Numbered from the stretch's first letter, positions 33,184-42,475 are shown. The stretch: 64,000 bases of DNA from Geodermatophilus marinus (GCF_003428645.1 NZ_QVQH01000001.1:124001-188000); one strand, 5' to 3'. The notes: generated from the sequence alone by a model not told the origin. Numbers and translations: made by a program.

Positions 33184-34897
33184 ACGTCCCCGGTGCGTCG
33201 CCCAGCGGCGGGAGGTCGGCGGTGCCCAGCTCCTCCGGGGCGGGCACCTCGTCACCGGACCGCTCGGCCAGCCAGGCGGTGAAGTCCGGCCACCACGAGC
33301 CGGTGACCTTCTCGGCGGCGGCCAGCCAGGCCTCGGGGTCGGCCGGCGTCTCCGGCGCCACCTGGAAGGTCGACCTCGGGTTGCCGGGCGGGTTGACCAG
33401 CGAGGCGATGTGCCCGTTGGTGGAGAGGACGAACCGGCTGCGCCCGCCCAGCAGCTGGGTGCTGCGGTAGCAGGACTGCCACGGGCACAGGTGGTCGGCG
33501 ATGCCCGCGGTGACGTAGGTGTCGACGTCGACCTTCGACAGGTCCACCGGCGACCCGAGCATCGTCGCCCGCCCCGGCTCGGTGAGGGAGTTGCCCAGCG
33601 CCAGCTCGATGAAGTCGCGGTGCAGCGCCGCCGACATCCGCGTGGTGTCGGCGTTCCAGTAGAGGATGTCGAAGGCGGCCGGGGGCTTGCCCTGCAGGTA
33701 GTTGTTGACCCAGTAGTTCCACACCAGGTCGTTGGGGCGCAGCCAGGCGAAGACCTCGGCGAGCATCGCGCCGTCCAGGTAGCCCTTGCGCCGCGACTTC
33801 TCGACGGCGTCCTGGACCGCCTCCGGGTCCATCAGCGCGCCGATCGTGCCGGCCCGCTCCCAGTCGAGCACGGTGACGGCGAGGCTGGCCGCGGCGACCC
33901 GGTCCTGCCGGCCGGTCGCGGCCAGGTGGGCCAGCACCATCGCGGCGATGATCCCGCCGGAGCAGAACCCCTGGAGCGCCACCTGCCCGCTGCCGGTGAC
34001 GGCGGTCGCGGCGTCCATCGCGTCGAGGACGGCCTGGCCGTAGGCGTCCAGCCCCCAGTCGGCGTGCCGGGCGTCGGGGTTGCGCCACGACATCATGAAG
34101 ACCTGGTGCCCGGCGCCGACGTAGTGCTCCACGATGCTGCGGCCCGGCGCGAGGTCGGTGATGTAGTACTTGTTGATCGTCGGCGGGACGATCACCAGCG
34201 GCACCTGGCGCACCCGCTCGGTGGTGGGCCGGTACTGGATCAGCTCGAAGACCGGCGTCCGCAGCACGACGGCCCCCGGCGTCACCGCGAGGTCCTCGCC
34301 GACGGTGAAGGCGTCCGGCTCCACCATGGAGGGCACCCGCGGCGGGGAGGCGAGGTCGGAGACCAGCCGCCGCACGCCGGAGACGGCGTTGCGCCCGCCG
34401 GTGTCGATGACGGCCTTCCACAGCAGCGGGTTCAGCGGCGTGTTGCTCGGCGCCAGGGCGTCGACGAGGTTGGTCAGGCTGAAGCGGATCCGCTCGTCGT
34501 CCTGCCAGTCGAGGTCGGCGGCGTCGACCAGGCCGACGGCGGTGCGGGCGCCGGCGATGTGGGCCTGCATCGCCCGGCGCATGAGCGGGTTGCCCGTCCA
34601 CGCCGGGTCGGCGAAGCGCCGGTCCTTCGGGTGCGGCGCGATGTCGGAGCGGCCGAGCGTGATCCGCCCGAGCTCGCCCACCAGGCCGGCGGTCCTCCGG
34701 GCCACCTCCTCGGGCCGGCCGGCCAGCGCCCGCGCGAGGCGCAGCGCGGTCCCGGCCGGGGGGACCAGCCGGCGCAGCGGCCCGCGGGCGCCGTCGACCA
34801 GCAGCATGTCCAGGCCCATCACGGCCTCGCCGGCCTCGGGCGTGGGCCCGTCGGTGGTCTGCCGCTTGCGGGTGGGTGCCGCGGCGGTGTCGGCCAT
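33167..34897 (-). CDS. phaC: Polyhydroxyalkanoate synthase (class I/II PhaC)
   Basis: A 576-residue synthase that polymerises 3-hydroxyacyl-CoA into PHA granules. The lipase-like box GFCSGG places the nucleophile at Cys312, with the acid Asp468 in AGIADHLCPW and His496 in STNGHIASL. The PPTINKYYITDLAPGRS and VFMMSWRNPD segments are typical of PhaC. ATG 34897 has GAGGAGG five bases upstream. No PhaE or PhaR partner is adjacent. Length fits class I or II, and the neighbouring phaZ suggests class II. It lies 89 bases behind the LPG-synthase-TM gene and may share its transcript. Confidence 0.93.
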   Translation of the reverse strand: MADTAAAPTRKRQTTDGPTPEAGEAVMGLDMLLVDGARGPLRRLVPPAGTALRLARALAGRPEEVARRTAGLVGELGRITLGRSDIAPHPKDRRFADPAWTGNPLMRRAMQAHIAGARTAVGLVDAADLDWQDDERIRFSLTNLVDALAPSNTPLNPLLWKAVIDTGGRNAVSGVRRLVSDLASPPRVPSMVEPDAFTVGEDLAVTPGAVVLRTPVFELIQYRPTTERVRQVPLVIVPPTINKYYITDLAPGRSIVEHYVGAGHQVFMMSWRNPDARHADWGLDAYGQAVLDAMDAATAVTGSGQVALQGFCSGGIIAAMVLAHLAATGRQDRVAAASLAVTVLDWERAGTIGALMDPEAVQDAVEKSRRKGYLDGAMLAEVFAWLRPNDLVWNYWVNNYLQGKPPAAFDILYWNADTTRMSAALHRDFIELALGNSLTEPGRATMLGSPVDLSKVDVDTYVTAGIADHLCPWQSCYRSTQLLGGRSRFVLSTNGHIASLVNPPGNPRSTFQVAPETPADPEAWLAAAEKVTGSWWPDFTAWLAERSGDEVPAPEELGTADLPPLGDAPGTYVFDR

Positions 34898-34986
34898 GCC
34901 GGCCTCCTCGGTGCTCGGGCCTCTCGGGGTGACCGCCGCCACTCAACCACGGTGCCGGGGGCCTCGCCCGCTCAGACCGGGCCCGC

Positions 34987-36084
34987 TCAGACCGACTCGG
35001 GCACCAGCGGCGTGCGCGGCGCGGTGTTCGGCGGCCGCCGCCACGACCGGTTCGCGCGCCAGAACACGTAGGTGCCCAGCCCCAGCGGGATCGGGAGCAC
35101 GTAGGTCAGCGCGCGGAAGAGGAGGACGGCGGCCGCGACCAGCGCGCGGTCCCCGCCGGCGGCGGCCAGGCCGGCGATGAGGGCGACCTCCACCACGCCG
35201 AGCCCCCCGGGCGTGAACGGGACGGCGGTGAGCAGCCGGGCGAAGGCGAACACCGCCAGCGCCTCCAGCACGCCGACCTGCGCGGCGTCGACGCCGACCA
35301 CGCGCAGCGCCGTCAGCAGCACCAGGAAGAGGGAGAGGTGGCTGACCAGGGTGGCGGCGGTGATCACGTGCCACCGGGCGTGCAGCAGCAGCGCCGTCCG
35401 CTCGCGGAAGCGCGTCGTGGCCCGGTCCCACCCCTCGACGGGAGGACGGCCCAGCGGCCGCAGCACCGCGGAGACCACCCGGGCGGCGCCCCGGCCGATG
35501 CGAGCGGCGGCGACGGGGCTGTGCAGCAGCAGCCCCAGCAGGACGACGACGGCGACCAGGCCGGCCAGCCCGGCCGCGCCGGCCGCCACCCGGCCCGGGC
35601 TCGGGTCGGACCGGAGGGCCAGGAGGCTCAGCGCCAGCACCGGGAGCGCCAGCTTGGCGAAGTTGTTCCACAGCCCGGCGACGAGCAGGGACACCGACGT
35701 CCGCCCGCGGGAGAACCCCCAGGAGAAGTTCATCCCGTACGTCAGCCCCAGGGCGATCGCCGCACCACCGACCACGGTGTTGGAGACGGCCGTGGTCGTG
35801 AGCGTCGAGACGGTGGCCTGCCGCAGGGTCAGGCCGGGCATGGTCGCGACCACCACGAACTGGTAGGTGAGCAGGTTCCACGCGGTGACAGCGGCGAGCA
35901 GCCCGGCCTCGGCCCAGGTCAGGGCGCGCAACGAGTCCCACACCGCCGAGAGGCTGGTGAACTGCGGCAGGAACCAGAACAGCACCGCCGCGGCCAGCGC
36001 CAGGGACAGCACCGGCGTGAGGGCGCGCCGCCAGCGCGCCCGCGGCGGCCGGGGAGGGGCGACGGGCGGGTCGGCGGCCGTCAC
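34987..36084 (-). CDS. Lysylphosphatidylglycerol-synthase-like transmembrane protein (UPF0104)
   Basis: A 365-residue membrane protein with about eight helices and the family pattern of the MprF flippase domain without the synthase part: an AVSNTVVGGAAIALGLTYG segment and the late FTPGGLGVVEV motif. Related proteins move modified lipids across the membrane. The GTG start overlaps the stop of the lipoprotein gene (GTGA), so it belongs to a coupled set with that gene and the PAP2-kinase fusion. The stop codon lies within a 15-base tandem duplication. The substrate is unknown. Confidence 0.86.
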   Translation of the reverse strand: MTAADPPVAPPRPPRARWRRALTPVLSLALAAAVLFWFLPQFTSLSAVWDSLRALTWAEAGLLAAVTAWNLLTYQFVVVATMPGLTLRQATVSTLTTTAVSNTVVGGAAIALGLTYGMNFSWGFSRGRTSVSLLVAGLWNNFAKLALPVLALSLLALRSDPSPGRVAAGAAGLAGLVAVVVLLGLLLHSPVAAARIGRGAARVVSAVLRPLGRPPVEGWDRATTRFRERTALLLHARWHVITAATLVSHLSLFLVLLTALRVVGVDAAQVGVLEALAVFAFARLLTAVPFTPGGLGVVEVALIAGLAAAGGDRALVAAAVLLFRALTYVLPIPLGLGTYVFWRANRSWRRPPNTAPRTPLVPESV

Positions 36085-36683
36085 GGCGTGCCCCCGGCGT
36101 CCGCGGGCGGGTCGAGCTCCAGCCGGTCGCCGCTGGCCTGGCGCACCTGCTCGGCCAGGTCGGCCCGCCGCAGGGCCCCGATCGCCTGGGTGGCCAGCGC
36201 GAGGGGCTCCCCCCGGCTGTCCCCGGCGAGCCGGAAGACGACGGTGATGCAGCCGCCACCGAAGCTGTAGTACCGGCGGCCGTGGTACTGCGGGCTGACC
36301 TGGGCGACCTGCTCGAAGCGGCGCATCCCCGGGCGGTCGCTGCGGATCTCGGTGGCCTCCTCGGTGTCGCAGCGGCCGGTGAGCCGGACCTCGATGGCGT
36401 GGATGCCGTCGCGGTCGGAGTCCAGCCAGAACCGGCCCGAGCCGGAGCGCACGTCCAGGCCGGCCACGTGCCAGCCCAGGGGCAGGCCCTCCACGCAGGG
36501 CACCCAGGACGCCGTCGGCACCGCCTGCGCCATGAGGACCACCCCGCTGGCCGCGGCTCCCCGGTCACCGATCGCGCACGCCGGGACCTGGCCCGCGGGG
36601 ACGCCCGGGGCGACGCACCCGGCGAGGAGCAGGGCGAGCACCGCGGGCGCCGCGGCCCGCCGGGTTCCCCGGGCCGCGCTCAC
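36081..36683 (-). CDS. Lipoprotein in a coupled membrane operon
   Basis: A 200-residue predicted lipoprotein. The signal ends in LLLAGC (lipid Cys about residue 22), and three or four further cysteines (ACAIG; VPCVEG; GRCDT; GGCIT) suggest disulfides in a beta-rich outer domain. It contains the conserved-looking QYHGRRYYSFGGGCITVVF near the C-terminus. No family is recognised. Its GTG start overlaps the PAP2-kinase stop and its own stop overlaps the LPG-synthase-TM start (GTGA at both ends), so the three proteins are made in fixed ratio and probably work together in the envelope. Confidence 0.78.
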   Translation of the reverse strand: MSAARGTRRAAAPAVLALLLAGCVAPGVPAGQVPACAIGDRGAAASGVVLMAQAVPTASWVPCVEGLPLGWHVAGLDVRSGSGRFWLDSDRDGIHAIEVRLTGRCDTEEATEIRSDRPGMRRFEQVAQVSPQYHGRRYYSFGGGCITVVFRLAGDSRGEPLALATQAIGALRRADLAEQVRQASGDRLELDPPADAGGTP

Positions 36684-38431
36684 AGCGGGGAGCCCAGGAT
36701 GTCCACGCCGACGAGCAGGGCCAGGGCCACGCCGAGCAGCGCGGCGAGGGAGAGCCCGGCCCGCCGCCAGCTCCACCGCTGGATGCGCACCGGCGGCAGG
36801 CGGTAGGGCAGCAGGCGCAGGAACTCGGCGTGCAGGTCCCGGCCCTGCGCGCGCACCATGCGGCGCAGCTGGGTGGGCATCGTGAGCCCCCGGGTGGCCG
36901 CGAAGGCCTCGGCGATCTCCTCGTCGGAAAACACCCGCCGGGCGCGGGCGAGGACGCGGGCGGGGTCGGTCCGCAGGGCGAGGGTCAGCATCATGTTGGC
37001 CAGGTCGACCGCCTGGCGCCACGGGCTGGGCCGGACCTCGGCGAACGCCGAGTCGATCAGGTACAGCGTCCCGTCCCGCACCAGCACGTTGGCCGGTTTG
37101 AGGTCCCGGTGCGCCACGCCGAGGTCCCACATCCGCCGCACCACGGCCAGGCCCTGGTCGACGACCCCGTCGTCGACGGCGACGGCGGGGTCGCCGATCT
37201 CCCGCGCCCCGGCGAGGAACTCGGTGACCAGCAGGTACTCCCGCTCGGGGGTGATCTCCACGATCCCCATCGGCTGCGGCACCGGCAGCCCGGCGTCGGA
37301 CAGCAGGCGCAGCACGTAGTCCTCGTACTGCACCAGCCGGCGCACGCTGTGGAAGGGCTTCTCGTCCTCGAGCCGGCCGTAGAGCAGGGTGCGGCCGAGC
37401 TTGAACCAGCGGTCGGAGCGCAGGTGCGTGGCGGCGTAGAGCTTGGCGAAGACGTGGCTCTCCTCCTCCGACCCCGCCGGGTCGGCCTTGACGGTGACCC
37501 GCAGCGGGGTCGAGCCGCCGGACCCGGCCAGGTTGAAGGGGGCGCAGGCGGTGGCGAGCAGGCCGAGCTGGTCCTGCAGGGCGCGCACGATCGCGTCGCC
37601 GCGGGCGCCGCTCACGTCCAGGTGCGCCGGCCGTCCGCGGCGGTAGCGCACCGGGTGCACGTCGTTGGGCGTCAGGAGCCGGAAGGCGGCCAGCGGGACC
37701 GCCACGCCCAGGACCACCGCCGCCAGGACGTCGCTCGGGTGGTCCTGGGCCAGGTACAGCCGCGAGGCCACGGTGACCGCCAGCAGGGCCACCACGACCC
37801 ACTTCGCGACCGTCCGCGCCCGGCCCGCCGGGACCAGCGCGTACACCGTGCTCACCAGGAACGCGGCCAGCACGGTGACCGGCAGGGACGGCATCGAGTA
37901 GCCCGACCACTCCCCGAGCAGCGCCACCTCGACGGGCCGTGGCCGCTGCAGCAGGACGGTCATCAGCGCGACGGTGTTGGGCACCACCAGGCCGATGCCG
38001 ACCCAGACGAACAGGTGGTGCCAGCGCCGGAACACGAGGAGGACGACCAGGTTGACCAGCCACACGGCGTGCACCGCGGGGGAGGTGGCCAGCAGCCCGG
38101 CGACCTCGGCGACGTCGGTCAGGGCGGGGGACCGCAACCGTGCGATCGCCTGCAGCACCCGCGTGTCGACCAGGTCGACCAGCGGGACGGCGCCGGTGGC
38201 GAGCACGGCGGTCCAGGCCAGCGCCACGCCGACGGACAGCCCCAGCCACCACCGGCCCGACGCGTTGAGGCTCCGCGGCAGCGGCGGGGGCTCCCCGGAG
38301 GGCCGCCGCCGGCGGTGCACGCGCTGGATCGCCGGCGGCTCGGGACGCCGGGCGGGACCCGCCTCGGGGGCAGCACGCGGCAGCGGCGCCATGTCGGACG
38401 ATGGTCCACCCCTTCTCGTCGTCCGGTCCAT
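36680..38431 (-). CDS. PAP2-like membrane domain fused to a protein-kinase-like domain
   Basis: A 583-residue protein. Residues about 60-255 form a six-helix PAP2-like domain. The expected motifs are altered: RP at 165-166 lacks the upstream Lys, PSGH reads PSLP (181-184) and SR-x5-H-x3-D has Asp230 where the His should be, with His231 shifted by one. Residues about 300-520 form a kinase-like fold with Lys330 (FAKLYA), Glu370, the catalytic loop HRDLKPAN (441-448) and the metal site as DSA (460-462) instead of DFG. One last helix ends the protein. It probably binds or phosphorylates an isoprenoid or lipid, an inference. It heads the coupled set with the lipoprotein and UPF0104 genes. Confidence 0.82.
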   Translation of the reverse strand: MDRTTRRGGPSSDMAPLPRAAPEAGPARRPEPPAIQRVHRRRRPSGEPPPLPRSLNASGRWWLGLSVGVALAWTAVLATGAVPLVDLVDTRVLQAIARLRSPALTDVAEVAGLLATSPAVHAVWLVNLVVLLVFRRWHHLFVWVGIGLVVPNTVALMTVLLQRPRPVEVALLGEWSGYSMPSLPVTVLAAFLVSTVYALVPAGRARTVAKWVVVALLAVTVASRLYLAQDHPSDVLAAVVLGVAVPLAAFRLLTPNDVHPVRYRRGRPAHLDVSGARGDAIVRALQDQLGLLATACAPFNLAGSGGSTPLRVTVKADPAGSEEESHVFAKLYAATHLRSDRWFKLGRTLLYGRLEDEKPFHSVRRLVQYEDYVLRLLSDAGLPVPQPMGIVEITPEREYLLVTEFLAGAREIGDPAVAVDDGVVDQGLAVVRRMWDLGVAHRDLKPANVLVRDGTLYLIDSAFAEVRPSPWRQAVDLANMMLTLALRTDPARVLARARRVFSDEEIAEAFAATRGLTMPTQLRRMVRAQGRDLHAEFLRLLPYRLPPVRIQRWSWRRAGLSLAALLGVALALLVGVDILGSPL

Positions 38432-38489
38432 CGGAATGCGCGCCGTCCGGGACTAACGTCTGTCTGCACCCGCCGGGAGGAGTCCTGCG

Positions 38490-39392
38490 ATGCGGCGTCC
38501 CGGGGCGGTGACCGCCGTCCTCCTGCTGCTGACCGCCCTGCTCTCCGGCTGCGCGAGCGCGGCCCCGGAGCAGCGGCGAGCGGTGCCGGACGCCGTCCGC
38601 GTGGCCTCCTACGACTTCGCCGAGAACCAGGTCCTCGCCGAGGTCTACGCCGAGGCGGTCCGGCGGGCCGGGGTGCCGGTGGTGGTCCAGCACGGCATCG
38701 GCACCCGCGAGGTGGTGCTGCCCGCGCTCGAGCAGGGGGTGGTGGACCTCGTCGTCGACTACCTCGGCACCGCCCTGGAGTTCGCCGAGCCGGGGCAGCC
38801 GGTCGGGCGGCGCACGCCCGCGGACCTGCACGCGGCGCTCACCCGGGCGATGGCCGAGCGCGGGGCGACCGTGCTGGCGCCCGCGCCGGCGGAGGACCAG
38901 AACGGCTTCGCCGTCCGCGCCGCCTTCTCGGAGCAGACCGGGGTGCGCCGGCTGTCCGACCTCGCGGTGGTGGCGCCGGGACTGGTCTTCGGCGGCCCCC
39001 CGGAGTGCCCGGAGCGGCGGTACTGCCTGCCCGGCCTGCAGGAGGTCTACGGCCTGGAGTTCGCCGAGGTGCTCGCCGTGCCCACGCGCGCGGCCACGGT
39101 CGAGGCGCTGCTGTCCGAGGAGATCGACGTGGGCCTGCTGGAGACGACCGACGGGCGGCTGGCCGACGCCCCGCTGGTGCTGCTCGACGACGACCGCGGG
39201 CTGCAGCCGCCCGAGAACGTCGTCCCCCTCCTGCGGACGGAGGCGCTGGAGCGCGGCGGCGAGGAGCTGCGGACGGCGCTGGACGCCGTGAGCGCCCGGC
39301 TGTCGAGCGCCGACTTGGTGCGCCTCAACCGGCTCGTCCTCGACGGGCGGACCCCCGCCGAGGCGGCCGCGCTGTGGTGGGAGGGCCGCTGA
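38490..39392 (+). CDS. OpuAC/ProX-type substrate-binding lipoprotein
   Basis: A 300-residue lipoprotein with a signal ending in LLSGC (Cys21) and a type II periplasmic binding fold typical of glycine-betaine/choline/carnitine carriers (RVASYDFAENQVLAEVYAEAV near the start, LPALEQGVVDLVVDYLGTALEF and ENVVPLLRTEAL later). Such proteins collect osmoprotectants for an OpuA-type ABC importer. No permease or ATPase gene is adjacent, so it is an orphan. The ATG has GGAGGAG upstream. The start region is divergent from the PAP2-kinase fusion gene. Confidence 0.86.
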   Translation: MRRPGAVTAVLLLLTALLSGCASAAPEQRRAVPDAVRVASYDFAENQVLAEVYAEAVRRAGVPVVVQHGIGTREVVLPALEQGVVDLVVDYLGTALEFAEPGQPVGRRTPADLHAALTRAMAERGATVLAPAPAEDQNGFAVRAAFSEQTGVRRLSDLAVVAPGLVFGGPPECPERRYCLPGLQEVYGLEFAEVLAVPTRAATVEALLSEEIDVGLLETTDGRLADAPLVLLDDDRGLQPPENVVPLLRTEALERGGEELRTALDAVSARLSSADLVRLNRLVLDGRTPAEAAALWWEGR

Positions 39393-39425
39393 GCGCGGGC
39401 GCCGAGGAGGGGTCCCGCCACCCGA

Positions 39426-39443
39426 GGCCCCCTGAAGGGGGTC
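39426..39443. terminator. Short hairpin between convergent genes
   Basis: CCCCC and GGGGG arms around TGAA, with GG/TC(C) extending the stem, lie between the OpuAC-like gene and the convergent yihY gene. The flanking GGGGGTCCTCCTA word also occurs after the 93-bp repeat at 16246. Confidence 0.5.
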
Positions 39444-39446
39444 CTC

Positions 39447-40505
39447 CTACGCGGTGTTGCGGTCCTTGGGCTCGGCGCGCGCGTCGAGCTGGATCTCCTT
39501 GTCCGCGTGCGGGACGCCCTCCTTCATCTCCTTGCCGCGCTCGATCTCCGCGTCGAGCTCGATGCCGAACAGCAGGGCGATGTTGGTCAGCCAGAACCAG
39601 ATGAGGAAGACGATCACGCCGGCGAGGGCGCCGTAGGTCGCGTTGTAGTTGCTGAAGTTCGCGACGTAGAAGGCGAACAGCGCCGAGGCGACGGCCCACA
39701 CGAGCAGCGCCACGGCGGCACCGGGGCTCACGAACGTGAACCCGCGCAGCCTGGCGTTCGGCGTCGAGTAGTAGAGGACGGCGACCATCAGCGCGGCGAT
39801 CACGACGATCACCGGCCACTTGACCCAGCTCCACACGGTCAGCGCCGTGCTGCCCAGCCCGATCGCCGAACCGACGGCCTCCACGACCGGGCCGCTCAGG
39901 ACCAGCATCGCGACGATGACCGCGGCGAACAGGACGCCGATCAGCGTGATCAGCAGCTGCAGCGGCTTGAGCTTCCAGATCTTGCGGCCCTCGGGCTTCT
40001 CGTAGACCACGTTGGCCGCACGCGTGAACGCGCCGACGTAGCCCGAGGCCGACCAGATGGCAGCGGCGAGACCGAGGACCAGACCGAAGCCCGCCGTCCC
40101 GGTGTTGCCCGCGATCTGCTGGATCACCGGCTCCAGCGTGCTGGCGGCCTGCTGGGGGATGACGGCGGTCAGCGCGTCGGTCAGCTGCTGCGGGTTGGTG
40201 AGCAGCCCGACGATCGACATCAGCGCGATGAGCGCCGGGAACAGCGCCAGCGTGCCGTAGTAGGTCAGCGAGGCCGCCCAGTCGAGGAGGTTGTCCTCGC
40301 TGAACTCCTTGACCGTCCGCTTCAGCGTGCCGCCGGTCGTGGGCTTCGTGTCGGTGCCGGTCGGGCGGGTGTCGGTGCGGGTGGCGCTGATGTTGTCGTC
40401 GTGGGGGGCCGGGTCGCCGGCCGTGTTGCCGGAGAACCGGGTGTCCCGGGACTCGGGCGAGGTGGCCTCGGTCGAGGCGCTGCGGGAGCCGCTGGGGCGG
40501 GCCAT
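39447..40505 (-). CDS. YihY/BrkB-family membrane protein
   Basis: A 352-residue protein with a polar N-terminal tail of about 60 residues rich in Ser, Thr and Asp, then six membrane helices. The YihY hallmarks are present: AASLTYYGTLALFPALIAL near the first helix, IWSASGYVGAFTRAANVVYEKPE, and FSNYNATYGALAGVIVFLIWFWLTNIALLFGIELDAEI close to the end. The family was once called ribonuclease BN, but this is an integral membrane family of uncertain function. The ATG has GGAGGA upstream. It is a single gene. Confidence 0.9.
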   Translation of the reverse strand: MARPSGSRSASTEATSPESRDTRFSGNTAGDPAPHDDNISATRTDTRPTGTDTKPTTGGTLKRTVKEFSEDNLLDWAASLTYYGTLALFPALIALMSIVGLLTNPQQLTDALTAVIPQQAASTLEPVIQQIAGNTGTAGFGLVLGLAAAIWSASGYVGAFTRAANVVYEKPEGRKIWKLKPLQLLITLIGVLFAAVIVAMLVLSGPVVEAVGSAIGLGSTALTVWSWVKWPVIVVIAALMVAVLYYSTPNARLRGFTFVSPGAAVALLVWAVASALFAFYVANFSNYNATYGALAGVIVFLIWFWLTNIALLFGIELDAEIERGKEMKEGVPHADKEIQLDARAEPKDRNTA

Positions 40506-40609
40506 CGATCGTCCTCCGCGGGATGGGGTGTGCGCACGTCGTGCACCCGGTGCCCCGGACGGTCGCGTTCCATTCACGCGGCGGCGTGTCGCCGGCCCCG
40601 CTGCCCGGG

Positions 40610-42082
40610 TCAGCGCACCCCGCTGACCGGGGACCACTCCCCGGCCGCGGCCGTCGCCCCGGTCTCCGGCGTGCCCAGGTCCCGTCGCCGGGAGCCGCGC
40701 AGCCCGAGCACGGCCACCAGGACGACGACGGCGGCCGCGCCCACCCCGACGAGCGCGACGGCGGTCGTGGCCTCCGGCGCGGTCCGTCCGGTGAGGGCGT
40801 CGGTGCCCGCGGCGAGCAGTGCGACGGTGACCGCGCTGCCGAGCGCCTGGCCGACCGAGCGGGCGATGGAGTTGACCGCGTTGGCCACGCCGGTCTCCTC
40901 GGGCCGGACGGCGGCGACCACCAGCGCGGGCAGCGCCGCGTAGGCGACCGTGGCCCACAGCTGGGTGAGCAGCCCGGCGGTCACCACCTGCCACGGCTCG
41001 GCGCGGGCCAGGGCGAACAGGCCGAAGCCGGCGATCCCCGACACCGCGCCGCTGAGCAGCGTGGGCAGCGCCCCCACCCGGGCGACGACCCGGCCCGCCA
41101 CCGGCGCCAGCAGCACCCCGGCCACCCCGCCGGGGAGCAGGTAGAGGACGGCCGCCTCCACCACCGAGGCCCCGAAGCCGTCGGGCGGCGGGCTCTGCAC
41201 GAACGCGAGCAGGCCGAGGAACGAGGCGAACAGCCCGACGCCGGTCATCAGCCCGGCCACGGTCGGCACGAGGGTCCGCGGGTCGGCCAGCAGGGCCGGG
41301 CGCACCAGCGGCTCGGCGCGCCGCCGCTGCAGGACCACCCAGCCGGCGAGCACGAGCACCGCGCCGGCGAGGCAGCCCAGGGTGGCCGGGCTCGTCCACC
41401 CCCAGCCGTTGCCCTGCGAGACCGGCAGCAGCAGGAGCACCAGGCCGGCCCCCAGCACCAGCGCGCCCCACCAGTCGACCCGCCCGCCCCCGGTCGGCGG
41501 CCGGCGCGGGAGGACGGCGGCGGTGAGCGCCAGGGCGGCCAGCGACACCGCCGCCCCGAGCCAGAACGGCCCGTGGTAGTCCCCGCCGTCCCGGGTCAGC
41601 AGCGCCGCGGCGACCAGGCCGACCACGCCGCCGACGGCGAGCGTGCTGCTCACGACCGACATCGCGACGGTGAGCCGGCCGGGGGTCAGCTCCCGGCGGA
41701 GCACGCTGATCGACAGCGGGAACAGCCCGTAGGAGACCCCCTGCAGGACGCGGGCGACGATCAGCGCCGGCAGGGACGACGTCACCAGGGCCAGCAGCGT
41801 GCCGGCGCACGTCGTGGCGAGGATGCCGAGCAGCACCGGCCGCTCGCCGAGCGCGTCCCCGAGCCGGCCGAGCACCGGGGTGGAGACCGCCGCGGCCAGC
41901 AGGTTGGCGGTGAGCACCCACCCGGCCGCGGTGGGGGAGACCCCGAGCTGGTCGGCGATGGTGGGCAGCACCGGGACGACGATGCTCTGCAGCAGGGACA
42001 GCGCCGTCGTGCCGAGGGCGAGGGTGGCGACCAGCAGGACCGGGCGCACCGGCCGCTCGCGGGCGGTGTCAGCTCGGGGCAC
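40610..42082 (-). CDS. MFS transporter, DHA2-like drug/metabolite exporter
   Basis: A 490-residue transporter with about 14 hydrophobic helices, as in the DHA2 group of proton-coupled exporters. The early pattern SLLQSIVVPVLPTIADQLGVSPTAAGWVLTANLL and the loop GRLGDALGERPVLL (motif A) are typical, and motif C-like GPFWLGAA follows. The substrate is not predictable. The ATG start is at 42082. It is a single gene, divergent from the small STARYE protein, 195 bases away. No regulator is adjacent. Confidence 0.88.
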   Translation of the reverse strand: MPRADTARERPVRPVLLVATLALGTTALSLLQSIVVPVLPTIADQLGVSPTAAGWVLTANLLAAAVSTPVLGRLGDALGERPVLLGILATTCAGTLLALVTSSLPALIVARVLQGVSYGLFPLSISVLRRELTPGRLTVAMSVVSSTLAVGGVVGLVAAALLTRDGGDYHGPFWLGAAVSLAALALTAAVLPRRPPTGGGRVDWWGALVLGAGLVLLLLPVSQGNGWGWTSPATLGCLAGAVLVLAGWVVLQRRRAEPLVRPALLADPRTLVPTVAGLMTGVGLFASFLGLLAFVQSPPPDGFGASVVEAAVLYLLPGGVAGVLLAPVAGRVVARVGALPTLLSGAVSGIAGFGLFALARAEPWQVVTAGLLTQLWATVAYAALPALVVAAVRPEETGVANAVNSIARSVGQALGSAVTVALLAAGTDALTGRTAPEATTAVALVGVGAAAVVVLVAVLGLRGSRRRDLGTPETGATAAAGEWSPVSGVR

Positions 42083-42279
42083 GTCGCGATCAGATCACGG
42101 GCCCGCTGCCCCGACGCGCACGGTCACGGGTCATCCGTGCTGGTGAGGTGCGCCACACGCGCTCAGGTGAACAGCCGGATCCGACGATTGAGACGGCGCG
42201 CGGGTGGGGATGGAGCGCCCGGACGACGTGCCGCGCCCGGCGTGGCACCAGCCCGAGCACACGAGACGGGGATGGACGA

Positions 42280-42462
42280 ATGGTGTTGTGGCCTGCACTG
42301 ACCCTCATCGGCTTCCTGGCGCTGACCGCGCTGGTGATCCTCATGGGGACGCAGAGCACCGCACGGTACGAGCAGGAGCAGCGCGCCGCCGCGCGCCGGA
42401 CGGCGACGCCGGCACCGGCGCCGGTCGCCGCCGAACCGGTGCCGGCGGCCCGCGCCGCCTGA
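42280..42462 (+). CDS. 60-residue membrane protein with STARYE motif
   Basis: A short protein with one N-terminal helix (about 3-22) ending in LMGTQSTARYEQEQRAAARR, then an Ala/Pro-rich tail. The helix and STARYE motif align with the N-terminus of the protein at 31367 (LGTSSTARYEFERNRAQERR), which carries an extra soluble domain. The two are likely paralogues, and the motif may be a membrane-proximal signal. The ATG at 42280 has a GGGGA stretch upstream. A perfect hairpin follows its stop. Confidence 0.7.
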   Translation: MVLWPALTLIGFLALTALVILMGTQSTARYEQEQRAAARRTATPAPAPVAAEPVPAARAA

Positions 42463-42475
42463 CCTGCCGGCCTGC

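Noticed and set aside
39447..40505. Ribonuclease BN annotation for the YihY-type gene
   Set aside because: The product is an integral membrane protein. The RNase BN name for this family is historical and is not supported by any catalytic motif here.
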